A DNA stretch of 64,000 nt from Rhodospirillales bacterium (GCA_020638395.1 JACKIP010000009.1:1-64000); one strand, 5' to 3'. Positions 34,229 to 43,828 are shown, counted from the first letter of the stretch. The notes: generated by a model from the sequence alone, not told the origin. Numbers and translations: made by a program.

Positions 34229-35521
34229 TCACCCATAGAATGGATCTTTCAGCAGGATAGTGTCGTCCCGTTCCGGGGAGGTTGACAATAAAAAGACCGG
34301 GGCGCCGATCAATTCTTCAATTACATGAACGTATTTAACTGCTGCCGGGGGCAGATCGCTAAAAGACCGTGCGCCCCGGGTGCTCTCATTCCAGCCCGGC
34401 AGAGTCATATAGACGGGCTCTATGCGGGCCTGCTCATTTTGTCCGGCGGGGAAATAGTCCAGCTTTTTTCCATCCAGCAGGTAACCGGTGCAGATTTTCA
34501 GCTCGTCAAATCCATCCAGAACGTCGAGTTTGGTCAGGGCGATGCCATCAATGCCGCAGATTGTGACGGCCTGCCGCACCAGTGTGGCATCAAACCAGCC
34601 ACAGCGGCGTTTGCGTCCGGTGGTTGTGCCAAATTCATGACCGCGCTGCCCCATGCGCTCGCCGTCTTCATTGAGTTGCTCGGTCGGGAACGGTCCTGTT
34701 CCCACGCGGGTTGTATAGGCTTTTGTGATCCCCAGCACCGTCCCGATGGCTTTTGGTCCAACCCCGGAGCCGGTAGAGGCTTGTGCCGCGACGATATTGG
34801 AGGAGGTGACAAACGGGTATGTGCCGTGGTCTACATCCAGCATAATGCCCTGCGCGCCTTCGAACAGGATTTTATCCCCGCGCCGGCGGGCCTGCTCCAG
34901 AACCCGCCAGACCTGATCGGCATAGACCAGAACCTGATCGGCGATTTGCATTAACTGATCGAAAATTTCCTGCGGGCAGATCTCACTGGCTCCCAGACCT
35001 TTCAGCAGGGCATTATGATGGACCATTAGCTTTTCCAGTTTTTCCCGCAGCAGGACCGGGTCTCGCAGGTCACACAGCCGAATACCGCGGCGGGCGACTT
35101 TGTCTTCGTAGGTCGGGCCGATGCCGCGTTTGGTCGTCCCGAGCTGCCCTTTGCCGCGGGCAGCTTCCAGCGCTTCATCCATAGCACTGTGAACTGGCAT
35201 AATCAGATTGACATTATCGGCGATTTTCAGGGTTTCCGGAGAAATTTCAACGCCCTGCGCCCGGACATCGTCAATTTCTTTCAGCAGCGCCCATGGATCA
35301 ACCACCACACCATTGCCGATAATTGACAGCTTCCCGGGGCGGACGATTCCAGAGGGCAAAAGGTGTAGTTTATAAACCTTGTCATTGATGACCAGCGTAT
35401 GCCCGGCATTATGCCCGCCCTGAAAGCGCACGACGACATCGGCACGGCTGGACAGCCAGTCAACAATTTTTCCTTTTCCTTCATCCCCCCATTGGGACCC
35501 GATTACGGTAACGTTCGCCAT
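34229..35521 (-). CDS. purA: PurA, adenylosuccinate synthetase
   Basis: GTP-dependent enzyme joining IMP and aspartate in AMP synthesis, 430 residues. Motifs include GSQWGDEGKGKIVDWL (P-loop and catalytic Asp), GHNAGHT, GTTKRGIGP and TTGRKRRCGWFDA. The second of two adjacent ATGs is used because GAGG is five bases before it. HisZ lies directly upstream, an arrangement seen in other alphaproteobacteria. Confidence 0.97.
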   Translation of the reverse strand: MANVTVIGSQWGDEGKGKIVDWLSSRADVVVRFQGGHNAGHTLVINDKVYKLHLLPSGIVRPGKLSIIGNGVVVDPWALLKEIDDVRAQGVEISPETLKIADNVNLIMPVHSAMDEALEAARGKGQLGTTKRGIGPTYEDKVARRGIRLCDLRDPVLLREKLEKLMVHHNALLKGLGASEICPQEIFDQLMQIADQVLVYADQVWRVLEQARRRGDKILFEGAQGIMLDVDHGTYPFVTSSNIVAAQASTGSGVGPKAIGTVLGITKAYTTRVGTGPFPTEQLNEDGERMGQRGHEFGTTTGRKRRCGWFDATLVRQAVTICGIDGIALTKLDVLDGFDELKICTGYLLDGKKLDYFPAGQNEQARIEPVYMTLPGWNESTRGARSFSDLPPAAVKYVHVIEELIGAPVFLLSTSPERDDTILLKDPFYG

Positions 35522-35535
35522 CATGACCTCTTTCT

Positions 35536-36489
35536 TTAAAGCATTCTTCTTAGCGCATTCATATAGATTGTAAAGCCAATTGCGGTTTCAGACCCGGTGT
35601 CCGTCCGGAAGCTGTAACGCCCTCCACGTCCGATTTCGTGCCGGACTCCCTTGACATACAGAGAATAGGAAATTCCGCGGTGATAGTTAAACGGGCTGTG
35701 TTCCGTCGGGTCAAGAGTCAGGGCCACATCGTCAATATTTTTGTCTTCCAGAGCTTTTTGCACCCCCAACACCACGTCCCGCAGGTGGGTCAGTTCTTTG
35801 GTTACAAATGCGGGGGCTTCTATCTTTTCCAAATGTTGCAGGGCGTCCCCGGCATTTCCGGACAGATCCATCAGGGTCAGGAGGATATCACGGAATGCCC
35901 CGCCATGTTTTGCAATATGCTCCCGGTTTTTATGTTTCAGCGCGTCCATGATCTCTGGAGAGCGCTGATCGCCGAGAATATCCTGTATCAGGGCCGGGAG
36001 CGTCAGATCCAGAGTGAGCGTTTTCAGGCCAATTTCTTTTAATCCGGATAAAACCAGCATAATGTTTTCGATATCTGCATTATGGCTGTTATCTCCGATC
36101 AGCTCGCAGCCCACCTGCGTCATTTGACGTGTCGGGTCAAGCTGGGTGCCTTTGACGTGAAAGACATCTCCGGTATAGGACAGACGAAGCGGGTACGCGC
36201 TTTTATCAAAGCGGCTGGCGGCAATACGGGCAATCTGCGGGGTGATGTCGGCCCGCAGCCCCATCATTTTCTGCGATGCCGGGTCCATCACCCGGAACAT
36301 GTGAGCGCCGGTTGATTGTCCGGGGCCGGATAACAGACTGTCCTCAAATTCAATCAAAGGCGGTTTGACCCGGCGGTAGCCATGCCTTTTAAAAAATTGC
36401 ATGAGGGTATAAACCGTTTCCGCTTCTTGTTCCGCAATATCGGGCAACAGGTCGGTCAAACCATTGGGAAGGAGCATTTGTGAGGTCAT
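35536..36489 (-). CDS. hisZ: HisZ, ATP phosphoribosyltransferase regulatory subunit
   Basis: A 317-residue catalytically inactive class II synthetase-like protein that joins the short HisG to start histidine synthesis. LPNGLTDLLPDIAEQEAETV and RADITPQIARIAASR are family features, and it lacks the anticodon-binding domain of HisRS. Its ATG overlaps the thiD stop (ATGA). No hisG is in the window. Confidence 0.9.
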   Translation of the reverse strand: MTSQMLLPNGLTDLLPDIAEQEAETVYTLMQFFKRHGYRRVKPPLIEFEDSLLSGPGQSTGAHMFRVMDPASQKMMGLRADITPQIARIAASRFDKSAYPLRLSYTGDVFHVKGTQLDPTRQMTQVGCELIGDNSHNADIENIMLVLSGLKEIGLKTLTLDLTLPALIQDILGDQRSPEIMDALKHKNREHIAKHGGAFRDILLTLMDLSGNAGDALQHLEKIEAPAFVTKELTHLRDVVLGVQKALEDKNIDDVALTLDPTEHSPFNYHRGISYSLYVKGVRHEIGRGGRYSFRTDTGSETAIGFTIYMNALRRML

Positions 36490-37298
36490 GTCAGGCGGTA
36501 TTTATCCTGATTGTGAAGTGTGTGATTGAGCGGGCCATTGTGTCCGCCGCCTATTTTAGGTCCGGACTCAATTCCGGCGGTCATAAATTGATGCGCTTTC
36601 AGAAAGGCGTCATATGGAGATAATCCTCTGGCAAGGCCACAGGAAATTCCCGATGCCAGCGTTGTGCCGGCTCCGTGGGTGTTGGTAGAGGGCGACCGCG
36701 GCGTTGTCAGGATTTCTTCTTTTTCCTCATTGATAAAGAAGTCCTGAATGTGCTTACTACCCAGTCCGCCGCCTTTAACGATGACGGTTTTAGCTCCCAG
36801 CGTGTGCAGCATTTCCCCGGCGTGCTGCATCTGGTCGATATCCCGGATGTCGATGCCGGTCAGTTCCGCGGTTTCTATGACATTGGGCGTGAAGATATCA
36901 GCGTGAATGAGAAGACGGCGTTTCAGGGCGTCCCGGGCCTCTTTGTCCAGCAATAGGTTTCCCGCACGGTTGGTCATGACCGGGTCGATCACAACCTGTA
37001 AGCCCGCGTGTTTGTCATCGAGAAAATCGCCGATTGTGTCGATAATTTCCGTGGTGCCCAGCATGCCCAGCTTGATGACCATCGGGTGCAGGTCTTCCAG
37101 AACCGCCCGGATCTGCGCGGCAATCATCGGGGCAGGGAGCATATGGGTTTCAAAGGTTCCATGGGTGTTTTGTGCGATGACCGAGGTCAGAGCCGTGGCT
37201 GCATAGACTCCGAAGGCCTGCGCGGTTTTCAGATCTCCCTGAATTCCGGTTCCGGCGGAAGAGTCCGATTGTCCGATACAAAGAATGGTTTGCGTCAT
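36486..37298 (-). CDS. thiD: ThiD, hydroxymethylpyrimidine (phosphate) kinase
   Basis: A 270-residue ribokinase-fold enzyme phosphorylating HMP and HMP-P for thiamine synthesis. GQSDSSAGTGIQGDLK is the N-terminal substrate motif (usually GGGSDSGGGAGIQAD-like, here S-D-S-S-A-G), DPVM and the anion-hole motif THGAGTTLASGI complete the active site. It is coupled to hisZ by an ATGA overlap, an unrelated pathway, and follows glmM after 48 bases. Confidence 0.92.
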   Translation of the reverse strand: MTQTILCIGQSDSSAGTGIQGDLKTAQAFGVYAATALTSVIAQNTHGTFETHMLPAPMIAAQIRAVLEDLHPMVIKLGMLGTTEIIDTIGDFLDDKHAGLQVVIDPVMTNRAGNLLLDKEARDALKRRLLIHADIFTPNVIETAELTGIDIRDIDQMQHAGEMLHTLGAKTVIVKGGGLGSKHIQDFFINEEKEEILTTPRSPSTNTHGAGTTLASGISCGLARGLSPYDAFLKAHQFMTAGIESGPKIGGGHNGPLNHTLHNQDKYRLT

Positions 37299-37346
37299 AA
37301 AAATCCTGCGTGGTTTATTCCGTTAGACGTGGGTTCGGCCTCTAAA

Positions 37347-38723
37347 CTAAGCCCTTTTTCCGGTTTCTTCAATAGCCTGACAGATACGGTCAACGGCATT
37401 TGCAATGGTGCGGTCGTCATCTCCTTCCGCCATCACGCGGATCACAGGTTCCGTCCCGGAGGCACGCACCAGAACACGCCCATTTTGTGCCATCTCTGTT
37501 TTGATGCTGTCAATCAGGTGTTGCACACGGGAGTCTTCAAGCGGGTTCCCGGCTTCATAGCGGACATTTTTGAGGAGTTGCGGCAGAGGTGAGAATGATT
37601 TTAGCAGGTCCGAGGAAGTCCGTCCACTTTCCTTGAGCAAATGCAGGACATGCAGGGCCGTCATCAGGCCATCGCCTGTTGTTCCAAAATCAGACAAAAT
37701 CATATGCCCGGACTGTTCTCCGCCAAGGTTATACCCATGTGTCCGCATTTCTTCGACCACGTAGCGATCTCCCACCGGGGTTCTGACAAAATGAATGCCC
37801 TGATCGGCACAGTAACGCTCCAGCCCCAGATTGGACATGACGGTTGCAACCAGCGTGTTCTTGTGCAGCGTGCCCTGTGCTTTCATATGGCTGGCCAGCA
37901 GAGCCAGAATCTGGTCGCCGTCAACCCGCTCCCCTTTTTCATTGACCAGAATAAGGCGGTCAGCATCGCCGTCCAGCGCAATGCCGACATCCGCCTGCTC
38001 GTCGATGACTTTTTGCTGCAAGGCTGCGGTATCGGTTGCACCGCAGCGCTCGTTGATATTTTTTCCGTTTGGCGTGGTGCCGATACTGACCACTTCAGCT
38101 TCCAGCTCCCACAAGACCATGGGGGCCACTTTATAGGCGGCGCCGTTCGCAGCATCTACCACGACTTTCAATCCCCGCAGATTAGCCCCTTTGGGCAGGC
38201 TGGTCTTGAGAAACTCCATATAACGCCCTAACACGCCAAAAGGGGCATCATCAATCCGCGCCGCGCGGCCCAGTTCATCTGGCAGGGCCAGCCGGGTTTC
38301 AAAATGATTGGCATCTACCAGCGCTTCGATTTTGTGCTCAATGGCATCCGGCAGTTTATAGCCGTCTCCGGCAAAAATTTTAATTCCGTTATCCGCGTAT
38401 TTGTTATGGGAGGCAGAGATCATAATTCCGGCATCGGCGCGCAAAGAGCGTGTGAGCATGGCAACTGCCGGGGTCGGGATCGGGCCGGTCAGCAGGACAT
38501 CCATTCCCATGGACAAAAACCCGGCGGTCAGGGCTTGCTCCAGCATATAGCAGGACAGGCGCGTATCCTTTCCGATCAGAATGCGCGATTTGTGAGACCC
38601 GGTATTTTCGGCTTTCAGAACGGTTGCGGCGGCCATTGCAACGCGCAGCGCCATGTCGGCGGTGACTGGAAATTTATTGGCTTGTCCGCGAATGCCGTCG
38701 GTTCCAAAGTACTTTCGATTCAT
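37347..38723 (-). CDS. glmM: GlmM, phosphoglucosamine mutase
   Basis: Converts glucosamine-6-P to glucosamine-1-P for cell-wall precursor synthesis, 458 residues. It begins RKYFGTDGIRG, has the phosphoserine loop ISASHN, the metal loop ALDGDADRL and the C-terminal RASGTEP phosphate-binding motif. The ATG at 38723 is chosen by homology; a TTG 12 codons upstream is in frame. It lies 39 bases downstream of the Mth938-domain gene. Confidence 0.96.
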   Translation of the reverse strand: MNRKYFGTDGIRGQANKFPVTADMALRVAMAAATVLKAENTGSHKSRILIGKDTRLSCYMLEQALTAGFLSMGMDVLLTGPIPTPAVAMLTRSLRADAGIMISASHNKYADNGIKIFAGDGYKLPDAIEHKIEALVDANHFETRLALPDELGRAARIDDAPFGVLGRYMEFLKTSLPKGANLRGLKVVVDAANGAAYKVAPMVLWELEAEVVSIGTTPNGKNINERCGATDTAALQQKVIDEQADVGIALDGDADRLILVNEKGERVDGDQILALLASHMKAQGTLHKNTLVATVMSNLGLERYCADQGIHFVRTPVGDRYVVEEMRTHGYNLGGEQSGHMILSDFGTTGDGLMTALHVLHLLKESGRTSSDLLKSFSPLPQLLKNVRYEAGNPLEDSRVQHLIDSIKTEMAQNGRVLVRASGTEPVIRVMAEGDDDRTIANAVDRICQAIEETGKRA

Positions 38724-38762
38724 GGGGAGTATCAAAGCATGCGGATTAGAGGCAGGCAAGCA

Positions 38763-39149
38763 TTAACTTGCAAGGGGGCGCAGCAGGAAGGCCACAACCC
38801 GGCGGCCTTCAGCCATCAGGACGTTGTAAGTGCGGCATGCTGCGCCGCTCTCCATAACGTCCGGGTGAATCTGGCGGGATTTCAGATCTCGCAGCAGCGG
38901 TGCCGGAAGGAATGTCGAGGTCTTTCCGGTTCCAAGCAGATATACATCATAGGCATTTCCGGGCGGCAAATAGTCTGTAAAATCGGCGGCGCTCAGATCC
39001 TGAACGGAGGGTTTCCCGGTCCAGACCCAGGTTTTTTCCGGTGTGACCATCACCGCGTCTTCATAGCGGATGCCGCTGATTTTAAACCCGGTCGCGCCGT
39101 AACTCTGGATGATTTGCCGTCCGGCGGGAATGAGCGGAGTGACATCCAT
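38763..39149 (-). CDS. Mth938-domain (DUF498) protein
   Basis: A 128-residue protein of the Mth938-like family, single domain. Landmarks are YGATGFKISGIRYEDAVMV, YLLGTGKT and MESGAACRTYNVLMAEGRRVVAFLL (key residues GAACRTYNVL, EGR). The start overlaps the secF stop as TAATG, so it is translationally coupled to secDF as in many alphaproteobacteria. Its function is unknown; the mitochondrial relative NDUFAF3 assists complex I assembly. Confidence 0.87.
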   Translation of the reverse strand: MDVTPLIPAGRQIIQSYGATGFKISGIRYEDAVMVTPEKTWVWTGKPSVQDLSAADFTDYLPPGNAYDVYLLGTGKTSTFLPAPLLRDLKSRQIHPDVMESGAACRTYNVLMAEGRRVVAFLLRPLAS

Positions 39150-40090
39150 TACCGCAGGACTTTTTCGACTTCGGAGGTTGCCGCCGCCGTTTCATTCCGG
39201 CGCTCGACTCCAATTGCCAGAAGAATGGGCGCTGCGACAAAAATCGAAGAATAGGTTCCGACGATAATCCCGAAGAGCAGGGCATTGACAAAGCCCTGAA
39301 TGACGTCTCCCCCTAAAAACCACAGGGAAACAAGGGCGAGCAGGGTGGTCAGAGAGGTCATAATCGTACGGGACAGGGTTTCATTGATCGACAGATTCAA
39401 CAGGTCTCCCAATGGCATTTTCTTGAATTTGCGCAGATTCTCCCGAATGCGGTCAAACACGATCACGGTGTCGTTGATCGAGTACCCGGCAATCATCAGA
39501 ACGGCTGCGACGGTGGACAGGTTAAACTCCATCTGGGTCACGGCAAACAGACCAATGGTGGCCACAGCATCGTGGATCAATGCCAGAATAGCGGCCAGAC
39601 CGAATTTCCATTCAAAGCGGAATGCGATATAGATCATAATACCCGCCAGAGAAAACAGGATGGCATAAAGGCCCTGTAGTTTTAGCTCCTCACCAACCTG
39701 CGGCCCGACATATTCCACCCGGCGGTAATCAACTTTCTGGTCATAGGTTGCGTTGAGCAGGGATTGAATACTGTCAATTGCGGCTTTTTGTGCGGTTTCG
39801 TCTCCCGGTTGTTCCGGCATGCGGATGAGGAGATCCTGCGCGGTGCCAAATTCCTGAATCGAGATCCCTCCCAGATTCAGAGTGTTTAATTTGCTGCGCA
39901 GCTCGGATAAATCGGGTGTCTGTTCCAGTCTGACTTCAATCAGTGTTCCGCCGGAAAAATCAATCCCGAAGTTCAGTCCCCGTGTTGCGGTGATTGCCAG
40001 CGCTCCCATGACCAGCAGGGCCGACAGCAAAAATGCCAGTCCACGCAGTTTGATGAAGTCAATTGAAAAAGGAACTTTTTGTTTTGTCAT
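39149..40090 (-). CDS. secF: SecF, protein translocase subunit
   Basis: A 313-residue inner-membrane protein with six membrane segments that, with SecD, uses the proton gradient to finish protein export. FGIDFSGGTLIEV follows TM1, and IAGYSINDTVIVFDRIREN is the conserved RND segment. It lies 26 bases after secD; the Mth938-domain gene is coupled downstream. Confidence 0.96.
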   Translation of the reverse strand: MTKQKVPFSIDFIKLRGLAFLLSALLVMGALAITATRGLNFGIDFSGGTLIEVRLEQTPDLSELRSKLNTLNLGGISIQEFGTAQDLLIRMPEQPGDETAQKAAIDSIQSLLNATYDQKVDYRRVEYVGPQVGEELKLQGLYAILFSLAGIMIYIAFRFEWKFGLAAILALIHDAVATIGLFAVTQMEFNLSTVAAVLMIAGYSINDTVIVFDRIRENLRKFKKMPLGDLLNLSINETLSRTIMTSLTTLLALVSLWFLGGDVIQGFVNALLFGIIVGTYSSIFVAAPILLAIGVERRNETAAATSEVEKVLR

Positions 40091-40116
40091 AATTTTCTCG
40101 ATTATCGCCGGTTATA

Positions 40117-41676
40117 TTATATTTTCAGAGTGGTGGGTTTTTTCCATTTCAGCCAGAAGACGACCAGAAGGCGCGTTACCATGACAGCTGTGAACAGGGA
40201 GGTTAGCACTCCGATTCCCAGTGTGACGGCAAACCCTTTGATGGGGCCAGTTCCGAATGCGTAAAGAATGGCCGCGGCAATCATGGTGGTAAGGTTGGCA
40301 TCCATGATTGTGCCGATAGCACGGGAATATCCGGCATCAATTGCGGCCATTAAACTGCGTCCGTTCCGTAACTCTTCCTTGATCCGTTCAAAAATCAGAA
40401 CGTTGGCATCGACCGCCATCCCGATAGTCAGCACAATCCCGGCAATTCCCGGCAGCGTCAGCGTCGCCTGCAGCATGGAAAGGAGCGCAAAAATAAGCGT
40501 AACGTTTACAAGCAACGCGATATCGGCAAAAAATCCAAAGAGACGGAATTTTCCCAGCATGAATATCAGGACCAGCGCCAGTGCAATCAGGCTGGCTTCT
40601 TTGCCGGATGCAATTGAATCTGCGCCGAGTGAGGGCCCGACAGAGCGTTCTTCAACGAATTTCAGATCGGCGGGCAGGGCTCCGGCGCGTAACAGCAGAG
40701 AGAGGTCATTTGCGGTCTGGACTGTAAAATTCCCGGAAATTTGGGCCTGTCCTGCGCAAATAGCGCTGCGGAAAACCGGGGCGCTGATGATTTCATTATC
40801 AAGGACGATGGCGAAGCGTTTTCCGATGTTTTCTGAAGAAACCTTACAGAACCGTTTGGCCCCGACGGCATTCAGCTGGAAATTCACCGTATAACCGCCG
40901 CCCATCTGATCGCGTCCGGTCTGGGCGTTCGTCAGCATATCACCGGTAATATCGGCATTGCGTTTGACGGCAAGAGGAAATCCGCCTTCGCTTTCCGCCA
41001 TGGGCAGGGTCATTGAATTCGTTCCGGTGCGACCGTTTTCATCCACCAGATGGAAAGAGAGTTTTGCGGTTTTCCCGATCAGGTCTTTGACGCGCTGCGG
41101 GTTATCAACTCCCGGTAACTGGACGAGAATACGGTCTTCTCCCTGTCTTTGAATAATAGGCTCTTTCGTTCCGGTTTCGTCAATCCGGCGACGAATAACT
41201 TCGATGGACTGGTCGATGGCCTGATCTTTAATTTTTTTGAGAGCTTCGGAGGTATAGCCGGCAGACACATCGTTGCCGGTTGTCCTCACGTCCAGTCCGT
41301 CATCCAGACGGCGCAGGAGCTTCACGGCCTGAGATGCCTGCTCCGGATCTTCCAGCCGGAAGGACAGAGCGTCACTGGCAGTTTTAACACGCCCAACGGT
41401 TCTGATTTTCTGGTCACGCAGTTCCGAGCGCAGGGCATCACGGACACCATCAAGGCGGTCATCAACGACCCCCACGATATTGGCTTCCACCAGCAAATGC
41501 GCCCCGCCCTGCAGGTCAAGCCCCAGATTAACGGTCTGGGTTGGAATCCAGCCTGGCAGTGCTTCTTTCATCTCTGTCCGGGTTTGTTCGGACAGAACAT
41601 TCGGCATGCTGTAAGCGAACCCCAGCGCACACACAAATAAAATCAGGGCGATTTTCCAGGTCGGGATATTAATCAT
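40117..41676 (-). CDS. secD: SecD, protein translocase subunit
   Basis: A 519-residue RND-type subunit. LGLDLQGGAHLLVE follows TM1, the periplasmic P1 domain runs to about residue 340, and the C-terminal five-helix block includes GMAVDANVLIFERIKEEL. The yajC gene often found upstream is absent; instead a terminator and the type IVB operon lie there. Confidence 0.96.
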   Translation of the reverse strand: MINIPTWKIALILFVCALGFAYSMPNVLSEQTRTEMKEALPGWIPTQTVNLGLDLQGGAHLLVEANIVGVVDDRLDGVRDALRSELRDQKIRTVGRVKTASDALSFRLEDPEQASQAVKLLRRLDDGLDVRTTGNDVSAGYTSEALKKIKDQAIDQSIEVIRRRIDETGTKEPIIQRQGEDRILVQLPGVDNPQRVKDLIGKTAKLSFHLVDENGRTGTNSMTLPMAESEGGFPLAVKRNADITGDMLTNAQTGRDQMGGGYTVNFQLNAVGAKRFCKVSSENIGKRFAIVLDNEIISAPVFRSAICAGQAQISGNFTVQTANDLSLLLRAGALPADLKFVEERSVGPSLGADSIASGKEASLIALALVLIFMLGKFRLFGFFADIALLVNVTLIFALLSMLQATLTLPGIAGIVLTIGMAVDANVLIFERIKEELRNGRSLMAAIDAGYSRAIGTIMDANLTTMIAAAILYAFGTGPIKGFAVTLGIGVLTSLFTAVMVTRLLVVFWLKWKKPTTLKI

Positions 41677-41711
41677 TTTTTGCCTTATCGTTATCTGGGG
41701 GTAATGTGGGC

Positions 41712-41738
41712 AAAAAAAGAGCCTCCGTCAAGAGGCTC
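41712..41738 (-). terminator. Intrinsic terminator closing the type IVB operon
   Basis: On the minus strand GAGCCTC, loop TTGACG, GAGGCTC, then TTTTTTT: a perfect 7-bp stem with a seven-T run. It sits 26 bases past the stop of the 543-residue gene and 36 bases before secD. Confidence 0.88.
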
Positions 41739-41764
41739 CCTGTTTTTCAAAGACTTTATCAGAA

Positions 41765-43396
41765 TCAGGTAGATCCGTCGGATAGTTCCAGAGTTTTTTT
41801 CAGCATTGCAGTTACCTCTGTCGCCATGTGTTGCATCAGAGGTTTTGCGGCATTTTCAGGTTTTCTGACATCGCCGTTTGCATCATAGATTCCTTTTTCC
41901 AGATTCTCCCCGATTTTTGTATAGTTAACAGCCTGAAGGCCGTCGCGCCCCGTGCCATCAAAGATATAGGCGCTGTTCAGGCCAGCAATAACCTGCTGTG
42001 TTTGAGTCAGATCCGCCCCAAAGCGGTTTCCGACAAACCCGACGGCCTGTCCCATCCAGCTGCCGGGCCCACCGGGCATATTCCCCATGATGCCGCCGAG
42101 AAGTCCGTTTCCGGAGGTCCATTCCCCGCCATACATTCCCATAAAATGACCAAGAATGCCATTCGGCCCTATCATCTCTGCCGAGCCGGTATCTCCCAGA
42201 TTTTTAGCCCGGTCGATCAGGCTTTTCATCATCGGTCCCCCGAGAGCCAGTGCAGCAACAGGGGCGCTGCTTCCTGCAATCGCTGCGGCCATCCCGGCTT
42301 CGTGATGTACAGTATCTTCAATTGCGATATTTTTGAGCGTTGCCAGAGTCAGCGGCTCTGTCGTGGTGTTGGCGCGCTCGATAATACCGGTCATCAGCTG
42401 ATCGCTGTTCAAAAGCGTCTCCGCTCCCTTGGAATTCGCATAGTCCGCAAATAGCTGAGAGGTGCGGTCAAGCGCTACGAATGGATTGCCTGAACTCGCG
42501 CTTCCATCTCCCGGTGTTGTAATCGAATTGGTAATCGCCGTGTTAATAACGGCTTCCAGTTGCGGGTGTTTTTCCAGCGCTGTGGCGAGTTTTTCCTGAA
42601 ATCCTGCGATGGAGTCTCTGCTTGCGCCGCCCATATCCATCAGCATTCCGGCTTTTTCCTGCAGGCCGAAGCTTGAGACGATTCCGGCGACCCCTGCATT
42701 ATCAAAAGATCCGCCTTTGTTGTTATGCTCCATCACTTTATTGATAACAGTTTCCGCGGCTCCCGATTGCGCAATGCGGAAAAAACTGTTTGGATTTGCA
42801 GCAATCGCCTGTAAAACAGGGGCATTCTCACGCAGGCGGTTGGTCAATCCTTCGATATTGGGAGTTTCATCACCACTCATACCGTTTTTGATCGTGCCGC
42901 CCACCAGTGTTTCCAGTCGATTCTGGACTCCTTCATTGTCTCTCAGGCGTTGCATAAAACTTCCGGTAGCATCTTTGTCAATTCCGGCAACCGAGAACGC
43001 CGTTTGCATGATGGTGGGCGCATCCATATGGGTTGCAAGTTTTGTAAAGAATGCTTTGGTATCTCCACCATCCCGGAAAAAATCAGTTACGCTCGGCTCA
43101 TTTTCGGCAAAAGACTTTTTCAGCTCCTGATAGTGTTTATGATCTTCAGACCCTTCCGGTGCGGTTCTCAATCTGGTCAGCGTTTCACCCATCGCCTGTT
43201 CCAGATCTTTCCCCATGCGACGTTCTGCCTCGTCTATGGCAACCCGGTTACTGACCCCCAGTGTGTCTCCTGTGGCGGCGACTGATAGTCTTTGAATTTC
43301 ATCATCAAAAACGGTCTTGTTATGGTCATCGTTGCCCATAACGGAATTGATGATGCCTTCCAGCACAGTATGTTTATCTTCTACATCTTTGCTCAT
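41765..43396 (-). CDS. Unrecognised 543-residue protein at the end of the type IVB operon
   Basis: I do not recognise a family. The protein is acidic and helical for residues 1-370, with several Asn-Pro/Gly turns and repeated stretches rich in Asn/Gln/Thr. A moderately hydrophobic Ala/Gly segment follows near residues 372-392 (GMAAAIAGSSAPVAALALGG). Gly/Met-rich sequence around residues 418-455 (GLLGGIMGNMPGGPGS) could insert in or bind membranes. There is no signal peptide. It overlaps the preceding 133-residue gene by ATGA and ends at a strong terminator. A structural subunit or a secreted substrate of the system are both possible; this is inference from position only. Confidence 0.75.
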   Translation of the reverse strand: MSKDVEDKHTVLEGIINSVMGNDDHNKTVFDDEIQRLSVAATGDTLGVSNRVAIDEAERRMGKDLEQAMGETLTRLRTAPEGSEDHKHYQELKKSFAENEPSVTDFFRDGGDTKAFFTKLATHMDAPTIMQTAFSVAGIDKDATGSFMQRLRDNEGVQNRLETLVGGTIKNGMSGDETPNIEGLTNRLRENAPVLQAIAANPNSFFRIAQSGAAETVINKVMEHNNKGGSFDNAGVAGIVSSFGLQEKAGMLMDMGGASRDSIAGFQEKLATALEKHPQLEAVINTAITNSITTPGDGSASSGNPFVALDRTSQLFADYANSKGAETLLNSDQLMTGIIERANTTTEPLTLATLKNIAIEDTVHHEAGMAAAIAGSSAPVAALALGGPMMKSLIDRAKNLGDTGSAEMIGPNGILGHFMGMYGGEWTSGNGLLGGIMGNMPGGPGSWMGQAVGFVGNRFGADLTQTQQVIAGLNSAYIFDGTGRDGLQAVNYTKIGENLEKGIYDANGDVRKPENAAKPLMQHMATEVTAMLKKTLELSDGST

Positions 43397-43794
43397 TTTG
43401 CACTCCCGTCTGTTATAGCCGTTATAAGAGGCTCTTCGGTTTCGTTAATTTTTCTGGTCGCAACGGATACAAGCATTGTTCCCTGTACTTCGTCATTTTC
43501 AACATGGGCAGTCATCATATATTCAGCATGCCGCCATTCTTCTGCCAGTTGTGGGGAGATGGGCAATCCCAGAGCAATACCCAACCCACCTTTACAAATA
43601 AAGGTTACTTCATTTTCATCCCCGTCATATTCTACCCACTGCAGTTCTGAGGGAAATGCTTTGTCATGAAACATCCAGATGAGCCCGTCCTTATGCAATA
43701 TAAGGGCAATTTTCATCATCTCCGCCACAGTTTTTGGTTTTTTTGGCGCAGTCTCAACAGGGGCTAATTTGCGTGTTCGTCTCATTCTTCCCAA
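43393..43794 (-). CDS. Unrecognised 133-residue protein in the type IVB operon
   Basis: A small soluble protein: a basic, Pro/Lys-rich N terminus (residues 1-25), then an alpha/beta body with no membrane segment. Its fold resembles nothing I can name; GGLGIALGLPISPQLAEE is the most distinctive stretch. It is translationally coupled to the 543-residue gene by ATGA and lies 34 bases after the 184-residue gene. A dedicated chaperone or adaptor for the downstream product would fit its size and coupling, but no motif proves this. Confidence 0.7.
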   Translation of the reverse strand: MGRMRRTRKLAPVETAPKKPKTVAEMMKIALILHKDGLIWMFHDKAFPSELQWVEYDGDENEVTFICKGGLGIALGLPISPQLAEEWRHAEYMMTAHVENDEVQGTMLVSVATRKINETEEPLITAITDGSAK

Positions 43795-43828
43795 TCATAC
43801 AGGATTTACTGGTTAAAAATCAAATTAA

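Noticed and set aside
38304..39254. A 316-codon plus-strand open frame
   Set aside because: It lies antisense to glmM and the Mth938-domain gene, both well supported; its translation is His/Gly/Arg-rich with no domain.
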